Shown one piece after another: positions 31,639 to 44,187 of a DNA stretch of 64,000 nucleotides (positions are counted from its first letter, which is position 1; every line of letters begins with the position of its first letter). Location: positions 1,550,001 through 1,614,000 of the forward strand of contig NC_052612.1 in NCBI RefSeq assembly GCF_016545825.1, in the 5' to 3' direction. The position numbers were made by a program, and so were the translations under genes. The notes beneath the pieces are model-generated. The model had not been told where the DNA came from. It searched no databases and worked only from the letters and a program-made list of their open reading frames with translations. The DNA is from Eucalyptus grandis. Taxonomy: Eukaryota > Streptophyta > Magnoliopsida > Myrtales > Myrtaceae.

Positions 31639-32196
31639 GTTAGAGAACAGTCCTCCAATGGAAGATGGCAACAAGTGTTAGTCCACTTTAATGAAGCGAA
31701 GTGAGCAGGAATTGAATTCACTGAGCCTTGCATGATTAATTCCATTGCCAAAGCATCGTCAAAGCGTCTTCAAAGCCATCCAATAAACAAGGGAAGTCCA
31801 TCCATGCTTGTGTGCTCAAGCAGGGTCTCGGCACATTCTCTTCCATCGGCAATTCCATCATGGATTCGTACATGAAGTGCAGGGACTTGGAATCCGCATT
31901 GGGCACCTTCCGGTCCATGCGAAGCAGGAACTCCGTGTCGTGGAATGTGCTCACTCATTGATTTCTTCATCAGGGAAATTTGGGATGAAGGTTATGATTT
32001 CGGTGAGCCCGAGTTGATGGATTCGAACCCACTGTCTCCACTTTGGTACTGGTTCTCCAGGTGCATATGCGGATGTTGATATGGAGCGAGCAGATGGACT
32101 TTCATACGCTCTTGAAGTTCATCTTCGAGTGGAGTGGGCACATTGATCTCGATTATCTTAGGAATGCAGAGACATTATGCAAATGTGCAGGGATAG
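31639..32196 (+). pseudogene. PPR protein fragment, unit 2
   Basis: Pieces in order are VREQSSNGRWQQVLVHFNEA, AGIEFTEPCMINSIAKASSK, GKSIHACVLKQGL, IMDSYMKCRDLESALGTFRS and MRSRNSVSWNVLTH, then FLHQGNL, DGFEPTVSTLVLVLQ and HTLLKFIFEWSGHIDLD. Stops and frameshifts separate them. The helix-pair PPR pattern is clear. The copia element is inserted at its 3' end with the duplicated site GATAG. Confidence 0.8.
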
Positions 32197-33003
32197 TGTT
32201 GGGATATAATATGCGAAAACGACAGGATCTTGCAATTTACGTCAATGCAAAATTACCAGAAATATAAACGAAAAAATAAAGACACCAGAAATTTGCGTGG
32301 TTCGATCCGAATATCGATACTTACGTCCACGAGGAGAGCCAGCAGCAAATAATCCACTAAAATCGGAGAATCAGAGTTTATAATCGCTCAATCGTTCAAG
32401 TGTTTCCCACACCTAAATTTAACCATAAATCCTAAGTGTATAAATAACAACTCTCTTGAGTATAAACTCACGGCACAAAATTATCACGCGTTCAAGTCAC
32501 ACGCCAAAAACAGAAAGAATCTTCAGCTTCCTCGTGCAGCTTCTCTCTCCCGCGGCGTGCGGCTTCTCGTGGACCCTTCGGCGGCCTCTTGCTAAGAGCT
32601 GAGAAAACCTGCAGTTTTCTTCTGCTTTTATACGTGTGCCCCAAAAGTCAAAGCTTGACTTTTGGGCCCCACGAGAATTCAATCTTCACGAGCAAAGGAC
32701 TTCACGCACGCCGAACCTGGGCCCACCAACGCTTGCTTCACGTACAGACGCTTCCTACGTGCCTCTCCTTCCCTTGGCGTGAAATATGTGTGTGTGTGTG
32801 GGCCCAACAAGTCAAAGTCTTGACTTGGGCCCCCACGAAGATAATTCGGCTTCTTTCTTTCCGTATGGTTGCAGTGGCGTCCTTAAAGCAAAGAAGACTT
32901 CGGCGATTTCATGATTCCGCAGCTAAGAGGAAACTTTCCTCCAAATTTAAATATTATTTTATATTTCCTCTTTTGTAGCGAAAACTCGAGACATAATTTA
33001 ACA
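32197..33003 (-). mobile_element. Copia 1 LTR (3' LTR of the element), 807 bp
   Basis: It starts TGTTGGGATATAATATGC on the plus strand and ends ACATAATTTAACA. Compared with 37066-37859 the first 150 bases differ at roughly one base in eight, mostly by C/T and G/A changes. Later parts are closer. ORFs inside are chance frames (also present in the partner LTR). The adjoining minus-strand sequence AAATATGGAGAAT is a weak polypurine tract. Confidence 0.92.
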
Positions 33004-33073
33004 ATTCTCCATATTTGAAGCAAAGTTATAGTGCTAATCATTTATACTGCTCTCCTAATACCCCGACGGGCGC

Positions 33074-34830
33074 TCACTCTCTATAGATACCAATAGAGCT
33101 CAAGCAAAGTTTGAGCTTTGCCAAAGGAACAAACTTAGTCATCATGTCTGCTAGGTTATCTGCTGTAGCAATCTTCTTAACATTAACAATACCCTTAGTT
33201 AAGACATATCGGATGAAGTGGTACCTGATGTTGATATTAAACTGGATTATATGCCAAATATATCGCACATTGGTTATCACAGTGTATATCTACACTTTTC
33301 TGTTCTAACCCAAAGTCCAAGAGCAAACTTTGTAACCATATTGCCTCCTTCGCTACAAAGGTTAGTGTCATGCACTCTGCCTCAGTCGAAAACAAGGCAA
33401 TGTGATCCTATAAGGACACTTTCCAACTAACTGCACCACCTGCTAGCGTAAACATGTACCCTGCTAAAAATCTACAATCATCCAAGTCATCGGCGTGATC
33501 CGAATCCACAAAACCAGTGGTCTCACTACCATTGCTGTCCCTCCAGTATACTATACCCATGTCTGTTGTCCCCTTCAAATATCTGAGGATCCACTTCACA
33601 GCTTCTCAATGAACTTTACCAGGACGCTTTATATAGCGACTAACCACGCTCACAGCTTGTGAAATATCAAGTCTAGTGCACACCATATAGAATAAAGAAC
33701 ATGGGACATATGCTCCTCCTCCTCCTCAGTCTGCGGCGATAATTTATCTAAAAGTTTAAAGTGCTTCGCTAGAGGTGCACTTACAGATTTTGCCGACTGC
33801 ATATTTCTTTTGAGATAGACATAAAACTCCTGCAGTCCTGTCACGCAAAATCTCCATACCCAAAATTTTCTTTGCCGCACCTAAATCTTTTATCTCAAAT
33901 TCAGCATTTAACGCTCTTCAAAGACATCAATATCGACATATTCTTAGCTGCTATCGATAACATCAACATATAAAAGTAGATAAATCAAATAACCATTCTC
34001 CAATCTCCTATAGTAAACGTAGCTATCCATCTGACTTTTTGAATAGTCTTAACTAGCCATGAAAGCATCAAAACGTTTATACCACTGCCTAGAAGACTGT
34101 TTCAGCCCATACAAAGATTTTTTAACAAGTAAACATGATCTTCCTTACCTGGAATTTCAAATCCCTTTGGTTGCCTCATGTAAATCTGCTCCTCCAACTC
34201 ACCATGAAGAAACGCAGGTTTCATATCTAGCTACTCTAACTCAAGATCCTACGAAGCAATTAAGGCAAGTAAAACACGAATAGAAGTATGTCTTATCACA
34301 AGAGAGAACACCTCATTGTAGTCAATGCCCTCACACTATGTATATCCCTTCGCCACAAGTCTCGCCTTACACCTCGCTGCCTCGACACCAGAAATGCCCT
34401 CTTTCCGTTTGAAGACCCATTTACTTCCGACAATCTTTTGGCTCTTGGGTATTTTGACTAGCTCCCATGTCTGATTTCGATGGAGTGATTCCATCTCTTC
34501 ATTCATAGCCCCTAGCCACTACGATGACTCCGAACTAGCCATTGCCTTAGAGTAAGATGAAGGTTCATCTGTCTCCACCTCATCACCTACAGTTAATGCA
34601 TAACCAATATCTATATAACCATAACATACCGGTGGTTTAATTTGCCTTCTCTCCATATCTGCGGCTATAGTCTGCTGGGGCTTTGCTGGTTATTCACTAT
34701 CACCGACTTCAGGTATTGCGGCTTCATCTGCAATCTCAACCTCTGTTACCTTTGAGGTCTTCGAAGTCTCCACCTAAGGCTCTACCTCATTTATGACACC
34801 ATGATCCGTCTTCTCTGCTAGTTGTGTCTT
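33074..34830 (-). pseudogene. Copia 1 reverse transcriptase and RNase H remnant
   Basis: Read from right to left, the RT region is heavily decayed with frames that change often. A recognisable RNase H part at about 33599-33400 has MKWILRYLKGTTDMGIVYWR and TTGFVDSDHADDLD, where the first catalytic aspartate is kept. The end reads VKKIATADNLADMMTKFVPL at 33074-33190. At least one stop interrupts the region between. No full-length frame remains. Confidence 0.75.
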
Positions 34831-34839
34831 AGAACTCCT

Positions 34840-35620
34840 CTATTGAAGCATTGCAGTCTCGTCGAAGATCACATCTCTACTGATTAGAAAATCGGGTGAT
34901 CTAGGATCAGTGCACCACAGCCGGTAGCCTTTCACCCCATGTGCATAACCCAGAAATATGTACTTCTTTACCCTCGGCTCAAGCTTACCATCACTCGCAT
35001 GAGCATACGCAGAACATCCGAATATACGTAATCCAGAATAATCAATAGGTTTCCCCGACCATACTTCCTCAGGAGTCTTCCACTCGATAACAGACAATGG
35101 GACGATGGAGATCGATTTATCAGGTAACATGACATATTCACTGCTTTAGCCCAAAATTTCTTACCAAGTCCTGCATGCAAAAGCATGCATCAAGCTCGCT
35201 CAAGCAAAATTCTGTTCTTCCGTTCTGTCACGCCATTCTGCTGTGGTGTCCTAGGTACTTGTGCGGTGTCTTACAATACCTTCTTTCGTAGAACTCGGTA
35301 AAATCTTTACCACGTAACTCCATGCCATTATCGGTTCTCGGGCACTTGATCTCGCTTATCTCGATCGCTTTCTCAATCAATACATTAAATTTCTTGAACC
35401 GATCAAACACATCATATTTGTGCTTCAGAAAGTATACCCATACCTTCCTCGAATAGTCATTGATAAAAGTCAATATATATCGAACACCTCCTTTCGAAGG
35501 AACCAAAGACGAGCCCTAGACATCTGAATGAATATATTCAACTGGTCGTTTGGTCGAATGAATAGCTGTTGTAAACTTAACTCAATGCTGCTTCCCATAG
35601 ATGCAATGCTCACATAAGTC
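34840..35620 (-). pseudogene. Copia 1 integrase remnant
   Basis: Pieces on the minus strand are RYILTFINDYSRKVWVYFLK and FKKFNVLIEKA, CPRTDNGMELRGKDFTEFYE, then a frameshift, LLHAGLGKKFWAKAVNMSCY, and SIVPLSVIEWKTPEEVWSGK with LRIFGCSAYAHAS. The second aspartate of the D,D,E core (TDNG) is visible; the usual SDNG reads TDNG. The HHCC-type zinc region is in the previous segment. Confidence 0.82.
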
Positions 35621-35635
35621 CAGCTTCCCTGTCTT

Positions 35636-36283
35636 CTAACCCTTCAACAACCCCTTTTCACTCAGCATTATCATACCTGCCTCACTCATGTGCCCTAAAC
35701 GCATATGCCATAATTGAGTCAAGTTAGAGTCTGACTCACCTGATGAAACTGCAACGGTTCTAGTCACGGTCTCTCCCAGTAAATGAAAGAGAGTATTCAT
35801 TTTCTTCCCCTTCATCACTGTCATGGCACCTCGAGAGATCTTTAGTATTCCACCTTCAACGGTGTACCTACACCAAATGTCATCGAGTGTCCCCAGAGAA
35901 ATAAGGTTCTTCTTGAGCTCCAGTACATGCCTCACATCTGTCAATGTGCGAACCACCCCATCGTGCATCCGAATCTGAATTGTCCCTATCCCCACAGCCT
36001 TACAAACTGCATTATTCCCCAAAAGAACCCTACCACCATCTGCAGCTTGGTAAGTAGTAAAACAGTTCTTATGAGGCGTCATGTGATAAGAACACCCCGA
36101 ATCTAGCACCCATTCGTCTTTTGACGAAGTAGCAGTCACACATAAGACATCTTCTGCATCACTAGTGCTCCCCTCAGCAACGTTTGCCACACTGCTTGTA
36201 GCATTCTGCTTATCAACTTTATTTCTCCGCTTTGGACAATCTCTCATGATGTGCCCCTCCTCGCGACACTCAAAACACTCCAC
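35636..36283 (-). pseudogene. Copia 1 zinc knuckle, protease and integrase N-terminus
   Basis: The 215-codon frame begins with the CCHC knuckle CFECREEGHIMRDCP, then the aspartic protease active site WVLDSGCSYHMTP, and the pre-integrase part with LWHMRLGHMSEAGM. It ends at a stop after KGLLKG. Upstream, 36284-36457 continues gag with a stop after LTIRDR. The protease motif DSGCS is a normal variant of DSGA. Confidence 0.88.
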
Positions 36284-36457
36284 GCGTCTCTTAGACTTTC
36301 TATTGCGTGATTTTGATATGCTTTTACCTCTACTGCTATTAGGCTTTCGATGTTGTTATCTATCTCGAATCGTCAGTGCTTGCGCTGCTCCTTTCGCCAG
36401 ACCGTCATCTCGCAACTTTCTTTGCCACTCCTTAGAGAATAAGGCAGACTTTACCTC

Positions 36458-36976
36458 TCATGAAGTAATTGTAGTACGCCCCTGTAACAGCGAATCAGTA
36501 AAGTGCTCCCATGACTCTGGTAAAGAGGCTAACAACATCATGCCATGTTCTTCATCATTAAGTATCTTATTGACGTTCTTCAGATCCAACATGAGTTTAT
36601 TAAATTCATCTAAGTGGGTTCTGATAGACGTACCTTCAGTATATCTAAACTGAAACATCTTTTTTAGCATATACAAGCGATTGTTCAAACCTTTCTTCAC
36701 ATAGAGTGCTTGAAGTTTTGCCCATAATGTTGCAGCATCCTTCTCCTCAATAACCTCTAGTAAGACCTCATCCGACAAATTTAACAGGATTATGCTCTTT
36801 TCTTTTTGCATAAGCTCTACCCTCTCTGAGGCTTTCATTATAATCGGCAACTCATCCTCACCATCCAGTGCTTTGGCCAAACCTTGTGTTGTTAACAAAG
36901 CCCGCATCTTGATGCTCCATAACACAAAGTTATTTCTCCCATCAAACTTCTCAATCTTAGATTTCCTCTCAGACAT
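36458..36976 (-). pseudogene. Copia 1 gag
   Basis: The 172-residue frame begins MSERKSKIEKFDGRNNFVLW and continues with KMRALLTTQGL, WAKLQALYVKKGLNNRLYML, TSIRTHLDEFNKLMLDLKNV and LLASLPESWEHF. These are the usual motifs of copia gag (UBN2-type), which forms the virus-like particle. The start is about 90 bases inside the 5' LTR boundary, as expected. It ends at a stop after TTITS, before the zinc knuckle, so gag is interrupted. Confidence 0.9.
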
Positions 36977-37051
36977 AATTGCAATAACAGAATTTCCAGA
37001 TAATAATCAAACAAGCAAAAGCCCCAAATCACAATCAAGAAATCCAACATC

Positions 37052-37063
37052 GCTCTGATACCA
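37052..37063 (-). other. Primer binding site of copia 1 (initiator Met tRNA type)
   Basis: On the minus strand, two bases after the 5' LTR end (CCCAACA), the sequence reads TGGTATCAGAGC. This is the standard primer site complementary to the 3' end of initiator methionine tRNA in plant copia elements. It fixes the element's direction. Confidence 0.92.
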
Positions 37064-37065
37064 AT

Positions 37066-37859
37066 TGTTGGGATATAATATACGGAAACGACAGGATCTT
37101 GCAATTTATGTCAACGCGAAATCACCAGAAAAATAAATGAGAAAATAAGGACACCAGAAATTTACGTGGTTCAGTCCGAGTATCGGTATCTATGTCTACG
37201 GGGAGAGCCAGCAGCAAATAATCCACTAAAATCGGAGAATCAGAGTCAATCGCTCAAGTGTTTCCCACACCTAGATTTAACCCCAAATCCTAAGTATATA
37301 AATAACAACTCTCTTGAGTATAAACTCACGGCATAAAATTACCACGCGTTCAAGTCGCACGCCAAAAACAGAAAGAATCTTTAGCTTCCTCGTGCAGCTT
37401 CTCTTTCTCCGGCGGCGTGCGGCTTCTCGTGGATCCTTCGGTGGCTTTCTTGTTAAGAGCTAAGAAAACCTGCAGTTTTCTTCTGCTTTTATACGTGTGC
37501 CCCAAAAGTCAAAGCTTGACTTTTGGGCCCCACGAGAATTCAATCTTCACGAGCAAAGGACTTCACGCACGCCGAACTTGGCCCACCAACGCTTGCTTCA
37601 CGTACAGATGTTTCCTACGTGCCTCTCCTTCCTTGGCGTGAAATATGTGTGTGTGTACTGTGTGGGCACAAGTCAAAGTCTTGACTTGGGCCCCCACGAA
37701 GATAATTCGGCTTCTTTCTTTCCGTATGGTTGTAGTGGCGTCCTTAGAAAGCAAAGAAGACTTCGGCGATTTCATGATTCCGCAGCTAAGAGGAAACTTT
37801 CCTCCAAATTTATAATATATTTCCTCTTTTGTAGCGAAAACTCAAGACATAATTTAACA
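37066..37859 (-). mobile_element. Copia 1 LTR (5' LTR of the element), 794 bp
   Basis: It starts TGTTGGGATATAATATAC on the plus strand and ends ACATAATTTAACA. It is followed by the target copy GATAG. On the minus strand, this is the promoter-bearing LTR. Its differences from 32197-33003 are mostly transitions, which fits methylated-cytosine decay. Confidence 0.92.
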
Positions 37860-38785
37860 GATAGTTTGTTCAAAACAGAGATGAGCATGAAAAGGCACAA
37901 GGTTTCAGAATGTGCCTGAACAGGATATGATGAAGTATGATAAAACATCGGATCAGCATTTAAATTAGGGGGAAAATCTCTCCTTCCCCTGCCAATGAGG
38001 TGTGCTGAGGCAAAACCGTCAAATTTATTGCTAAAGGATGTATCATTGAGCCCAATTAAGTAACGTTCCATTTCTTTTTCTTACAAGGAGATATTTGAGA
38101 CAAGTCCTGATGAAAGAAGACATGAAGCAAAATGAAATTGATTCCACACAATAAGGGTGTATCGGTCCTAAATTAGTCCAATTCAAGTTTAAAATGCAAG
38201 TAACATGTCCCATCTCTTGTAGGACAAGGCGCACATCAACCGCGGGAGCGACACCTTCTACCAAGATGGCATGCTAAGGCCTAACCATCCATTTTGTTGT
38301 AAAGGATGTATATCATTCCTAAAATGACTTCTAGTCAAGTGTGGAAAAAACATACCCAATCTTTTAAATGCCCCTTTGAGAAGAGCATTTGAAAAGGGCA
38401 AGAATTGAACTTTGTGGATTATGGTATGCAGTAAAGAAATATTTTTCATAAATAAAATCAAGGCCATAGAGGCATTTTTCAAGCAATCCTATCACTTTAG
38501 GTGACTTATGTCATGCATATCATGCATATATCCTTCATAATATTTTTCTAACATACTTCATTGTCATTCTTGATAGGAAATGTCAATACCCGAAGAACTA
38601 AAACACGTGAAGGGTAAATTGTATCGATTCCAATTGCTGATTTTGATTCTGTTTCTGACATGATTCTCTTTTTCTTTGATTTGGAAATCATCAAACACTT
38701 GTAAGAGGTGTTGTACTATTCTGATTAGTGGTTCTATTAACGGTGACGGATGATTATAACACAAGCTTGTAGGAATTTTTAGTAG

Positions 38786-39547
38786 GAAATGACAATGATA
38801 GTAGACAATCCAATTAGAAAAGCTAGCACAAATCGAGAAAGGGAAACAAATTACTCGTACTTTGAGCTGTTCGCAAGGTGATATGCTTCTATTTGGATTT
38901 ATGAAGCTCCTGTGTTTCTCATAATCGTGAGGAGCGGGAGGGAGAGGCATTGTTAAGCTGACATTACCACTTTCTTTGTATCATCTATGTATGATGAGTT
39001 GCCGATAGATCGTCTCCCCTCCTGGTTAACAGAACTTGTCCTTCACATGCAGAATCTTGACCGTATAATATGTGAGCTTTTGGAAGGTACAAATGCTCAA
39101 TACTAGACATGCAAAATAGGTTGCTGTTAGACACGCTGGGGAAGGGTATTGAGTCTACTTTGGTGTATCCTCGAGCATTAGGAGCTGAGCCATGGCAGGC
39201 ATCCAGTGAAATGTTTCCTGGAATTGAACGTTGTTGGAGATATGCGAAGATCAATTTGTAGGAGATATGCATTTATCAATTTGGGATCAATTATGATCCC
39301 AAATTGATCTATAGTATGGTTTCAAGAATCAATCTAGGATTAGATTTGATTTTATTTGATTTCATGTATCGGGTCTTATTCCTTCTTTAGTGATATATCC
39401 ATTGTATTATAAATAGGAGCGTATACTTGTAAAGGACAATTCATTCAATACAGAACACAAATTTCTCCCAAGTCTCTCCGTTTTCTTTCGTTTTGTGACA
39501 ATCCTGAAGCTCTTGCCGTTGAACCGGCACTTGTCCCAATTATGCAG
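38786..39547 (+). pseudogene. Unrecognised gene X exons, copy X3, split by a solo LTR
   Basis: Exon a starts after AGTAG at 38786. Exon b ends at the donor GTACTTTC after 39547. The second exon keeps the longest frame of the three copies across the join lost in X1: TLGKGIESTLVYPRALGAEP and WQASSEMFPGIE. It is then interrupted by the LTR at 39232-39500, after which ALAVEPALVPIMQ resumes. Comparison of the three copies gives the ancestral exon order, but the family remains unknown to me. Confidence 0.6.
39232..39500 (+). mobile_element. Solo LTR, 269 bp, in X3 (same insertion as in X2)
   Basis: It starts TGTTGGAGATATGCGAAG and ends TTCGTTTTGTGACA, has the same length and position as 29710-29978, and is followed by ATCCT at 39501-39505. 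The left target copy has changed to AACGT. It has TATAAATAGG near 39410, a good TATA box. Confidence 0.85.
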
Positions 39548-39860
39548 GTACTTTCACCTTCATTTTGATTTTTGCTATTAGATCTCCTTGTTGTGACATG
39601 GAAGTTTGAAATGCAGATCTTCTGGCGGTGTTTTTGCCATGGCTTGAGGCCATTATTTTGATGGCCATCTTCATGTCCGGTTTCTAAACTGAAATTCTCT
39701 TATGGGCAGTGTGATGGTGAAATTTATTTACAAAAGGTTTAGGACAGATAAGCTATTTAAGTACAGAAACGTAACTTTTGCTGAGATAATGGTTGCCCAG
39801 ATATCTTTTGGCTTTCAAATGATGCTATGTAAGAAATATATCAAGATTGTGAAATAAATG

Positions 39861-41089
39861 ACTGATATATTCTTGCATAGAGTTGTCTTAAGGTTGCATT
39901 CACTGTCAAATGCCATGCATTTGTCGCGTGCCCTGCAGCTGTCTCCTCCCCATGTTGTCGACCTTTTCTTCAATCCAGACTATGGCAGTTGACTTCAGAT
40001 GAACCAAAGATATGATAGTAGACATGTTTCTGACAGTCAAAGGTGTCTCGCACGCTTATGTTGATGCAGTTCTTGATCTGGTTTCGCATTTTATCACTAA
40101 TTTCATTCAAATCGTTCCCAAACCACAAGAACATAACCACAGTCAAAAGGCGCCAGCAGCGAATACAATTCAGACATAATCAAAAAAGAAAAAAAGGCGA
40201 CGCATTGTCGAATCAACGCTACACAATTCGCAAACCTCCCCTTCCCCCAAGCCTGAATTCAGGCATAATCAGGCAGAAACGCGAGGCGTTGACGAATTGA
40301 CACTACACGATTCGTAAACCCCCCATCAGGCATAAGCAGAAGAAACACGACGCGTTGACAAATCGTCAACGAACATTACCCCCACAATTACCAAACGAAT
40401 TCGAGCCACGAATCTACTCCAGATCATCTCCAGCCCAACGAAAACCAAATTAACCCCCCACGAAAACACGATTAAACAGCGCAGCTTGATCCGCGGAAAC
40501 CACCGCCTCAGACCCAATCCATAACGGACTATCAGATAAACAAATTTGAGGAATTCCTCTCAGCACAACCAACCGAGGCAACAAATATACTTTTGAAAAT
40601 AAAAGAGAGAATGTAACGAAAATGCGTTGGGGTAATCTAGCATAGAGAAGTCCCCAAATCCATTTACTCTCTCTCACACACTTTACTTGGATTTATAATC
40701 GACCCATCAAAAGCTGATTAGGTCTTGCAGAGGTGCTTAGCCTCGATTGATGGCGCGGTGAGGATGGGTGGTCTCGATGTGGCGTGACTCACGTCCGTGG
40801 GGTGGTGCTCGTGCGGCTTTCGGTGAATACAAGTCAACAATTGAATCTCTCTGTGAAGTTTCATTGAGTTTGCCTACGGCCAACAAAGCACCCAAAGTAC
40901 CAAGTTTTCCCCCATACCCTGGGAATTTCTCACGCCACCATATCAAACATATTGCTTTTTATTTATCATTGTGGATATAAATTATGATGGTTATCTCTCA
41001 ATGTTAGTAATTTCTTTTGGTTGGATTGTTTTTCAAGATGTTGTCTCTAGGTTGCCACATACAATTTATATTTTAACAGTTGATATAAT
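39861..41089 (+). repeat. Downstream part of block X3, parallel to X1
   Basis: This part matches 11330-12340. It includes CTGTCTCCTCCCCATGTTGT (compare 11409) and the stretch GGTGGTGCTCGTGCGGC (compare 12075). X3 has an extra section at 40240-40440 with repeats of GAATT(C)AGGCATAATCAG and CGCGTTGACGAAT. Frames on both strands differ between the copies. No gene is recognised. Confidence 0.6.
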
Positions 41090-41830
41090 TTAAGATTTTT
41101 TATGGTATAAACCTTTAAAAAGAATTGGGTCTTTTGAGTTGACTTGATTAACTATGGTCTTCAGAATAGTTTGCAATTTTGGGAATGCGGAAGTTCATTT
41201 GCTGCTTCTTTGATCCTTGTACCTACGAGCAATGGAATGCTTAGAATTAGAGTTGATTTTGAGGTCAAGGATGGAGGATAGGAAAGTGAAGATTAGAGGA
41301 TTTAAGGTGATTTGGAAAGTAGGTCAAGAAAATATCTGCATCTCATATAGATTGGGAGGGACTTAAAGATCTATGTAGCAATTCTTGTTTTCATATGTGT
41401 GTGTGCACGCGTGTACGTGTGAAACTCGAGATGTGATATGTATAATCCCATATTTAAGGTCAATGGGCTATCGCAAATTCATACGAGAGCAGTACCAAGG
41501 ATGGTAATCATCGGACGGAACTTTAATTCGAAGAGAAAGAGGGTGAGCCAAGCGAGTCCAATTGGGGGAAGGGCATTGAGTGTGTGAAAGCCGACAAGCA
41601 ACGGTGGCAGCGACGGCTACCAGTGCCAATATGCTTGAGCATCTAGTGGTGGAGCTTGCGCTAAGTTTGGGAGCCAGTATAGGTGGGTGACTTTGGAAGC
41701 GCTACTAATGGTCATCACTAAGCCTAGCATATTGCTGAGTTCACTCATGGCAACGGCGGCGGCATTAAATCACAATGACTACTAGCAGCAAGTGATGACA
41801 TTGTTTGAGTCCGACGGTAGCTCAATTTGT
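41090..41830 (+). repeat. Block Y, copy Y2
   Basis: This copy is the partner of Y1 at 12340-13090, in the same place between block X and an RRP43 copy. It carries TTGACTTGATTAACTATGGT, TTTGGGAATGCGGAAGTTCA and GTTGATTTTGAGGTCAAGG. The open frame seen in Y1 is broken here. Confidence 0.75.
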
Positions 41831-42480
41831 TCTTTTACTCTCTTTTTCATCTTCCCCATGATGTAATTAAGGGTTTGCTTATGGTGCCTAGAGCACAATG
41901 TCGAAAGTTGTCGGTTCATTTTCATCATAATATGATACAAAGCAACTTGAGTTACATCTCAATGACAATTACATGAAATAACTATATTTATAATTAAATT
42001 CACATTTGACACATTCATCACCGTGTTACGCAACACGACGCTACACATCTAAAATATGAATTTTCACACATTTAATTACCCTTCTCGCCTAATTTGAACA
42101 TTCTAATCAATCTCCATTGTGGAAATGGCTTCATCCATAATTTCCTGAAGTTCCTTCATTCTTTGCCTCGTCAATGCAACGCATTCCTGCAAGCACAGCA
42201 ACATTTCTTATCATCATCACATTAAAGCTACCATTTGGACTATTATACAATCTCTATATGAAAGGTGTTGAAAGGTATGCACCTCACATATATAGTTTTT
42301 CCCTTTCTTTCCTGGGATAGAAATAGATTCATTTTAAAAACCATGGAAATGAAAACATTAAAATGAAAGATCAACCAGATGGGCCAAGGAACTGCCAACA
42401 TCCTAAAGTCCATTAATCCTGGCAAATAACATGTGTATTAGGGGTGTCAAAAAAACCCGACCCGACCCGACCCGAACACC

Positions 42481-42523
42481 ACCCGAACACGAAACATGTA
42501 TTATACATGTTTCGTGTTCGGGT
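42481..42523. repeat. Perfect 20-bp palindrome with 3-base loop near the hAT left end
   Basis: ACCCGAACACGAAACATGTA at 42481-42500 and its exact reverse complement at 42504-42523 are separated by TTA. It lies about 40 bases inside the element. Subterminal repeats bind transposase in hAT elements, so a role in mobilisation is possible, but this is inference. Confidence 0.85.
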
Positions 42524-42875
42524 CGTGTTCGGGTAACAAATATAAAACAAGCAAAAAAATGTGTTTCGGGTAGGGTCAAGTTCGAACATTGTTCGACCCG
42601 AAACAAGTTTTTCCAAAGTCCAAACACGCCAAAAACACAAACACTCTAACCCCAAACACAAACAGTCGAACGCGAACTGAAGCACATACCTCGTCGGCTC
42701 CGCCTTCTTCTCCGACGAGTGCGCCTTCTCGTGGAGTCCGCTGCCGCCCTCCGATCGACGCGCCTCCGCCTCGCCGTCGCCGGCGTGCGGGCACCCAACA
42801 ACGCCTAACACTTCCCCACCAACTTCTCCAAGCCCCCCGCCGGAATCCGAGGAATCCGACGCCTCGCCGCGACGG

Positions 42876-44018
<1,143 letters not shown>

Positions 44019-44187
44019 AGCATTAAATGGAGATAGATTTAGCTGTTTAGCAAGGTTTTACTTAGACATGTTCACTCTTGTGTACTTATCAGTTGATATT
44101 GGAAACAAAGATAGTCTTTGTGTGGTCTTTGAATCATTGGCAATTCTGGGTTTGCATTGATTACTTATGATAAAATTGCATGTGCAG

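Larger units (their letters stand above)
32197..37859 (-). mobile_element. Full-length copia retrotransposon 1 (broken coding region)
   Basis: Both LTRs are present (32197-33003 and 37066-37859), with TG...CA ends and the 5-base duplication GATAG at 32192-32196 and 37860-37864. Unit 1 shows the empty site (GGGATAGTTTGTTC). Genes read on the minus strand in the copia order gag, protease, integrase, reverse transcriptase, RNase H. Stops and frameshifts mean it could not move on its own. The motifs look like the Tnt1/Tork group, which is an inference. Confidence 0.95.
30344..39860 (+). repeat. Tandem duplication, unit 2 (blocks C2 and X3), split by a copia element
   Basis: Removing the copia element at 32197-37859 restores the same order as unit 1: purine-rich tract, GAUT fragment, PPR fragment, non-coding tail, block X. 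Similarity to unit 1 runs to about 39860, after which X3 continues in parallel with X1 only. Confidence 0.85.

Noticed and set aside
36165..36653. 162-codon plus-strand frame
   Set aside because: It is the antisense shadow of copia 1 gag and protease.
38564..38950. 128-codon minus-strand frame in block X3
   Set aside because: It overlaps exon a of gene X on the other strand and neighbouring intron sequence, and its counterparts in X1 and X2 are not open.
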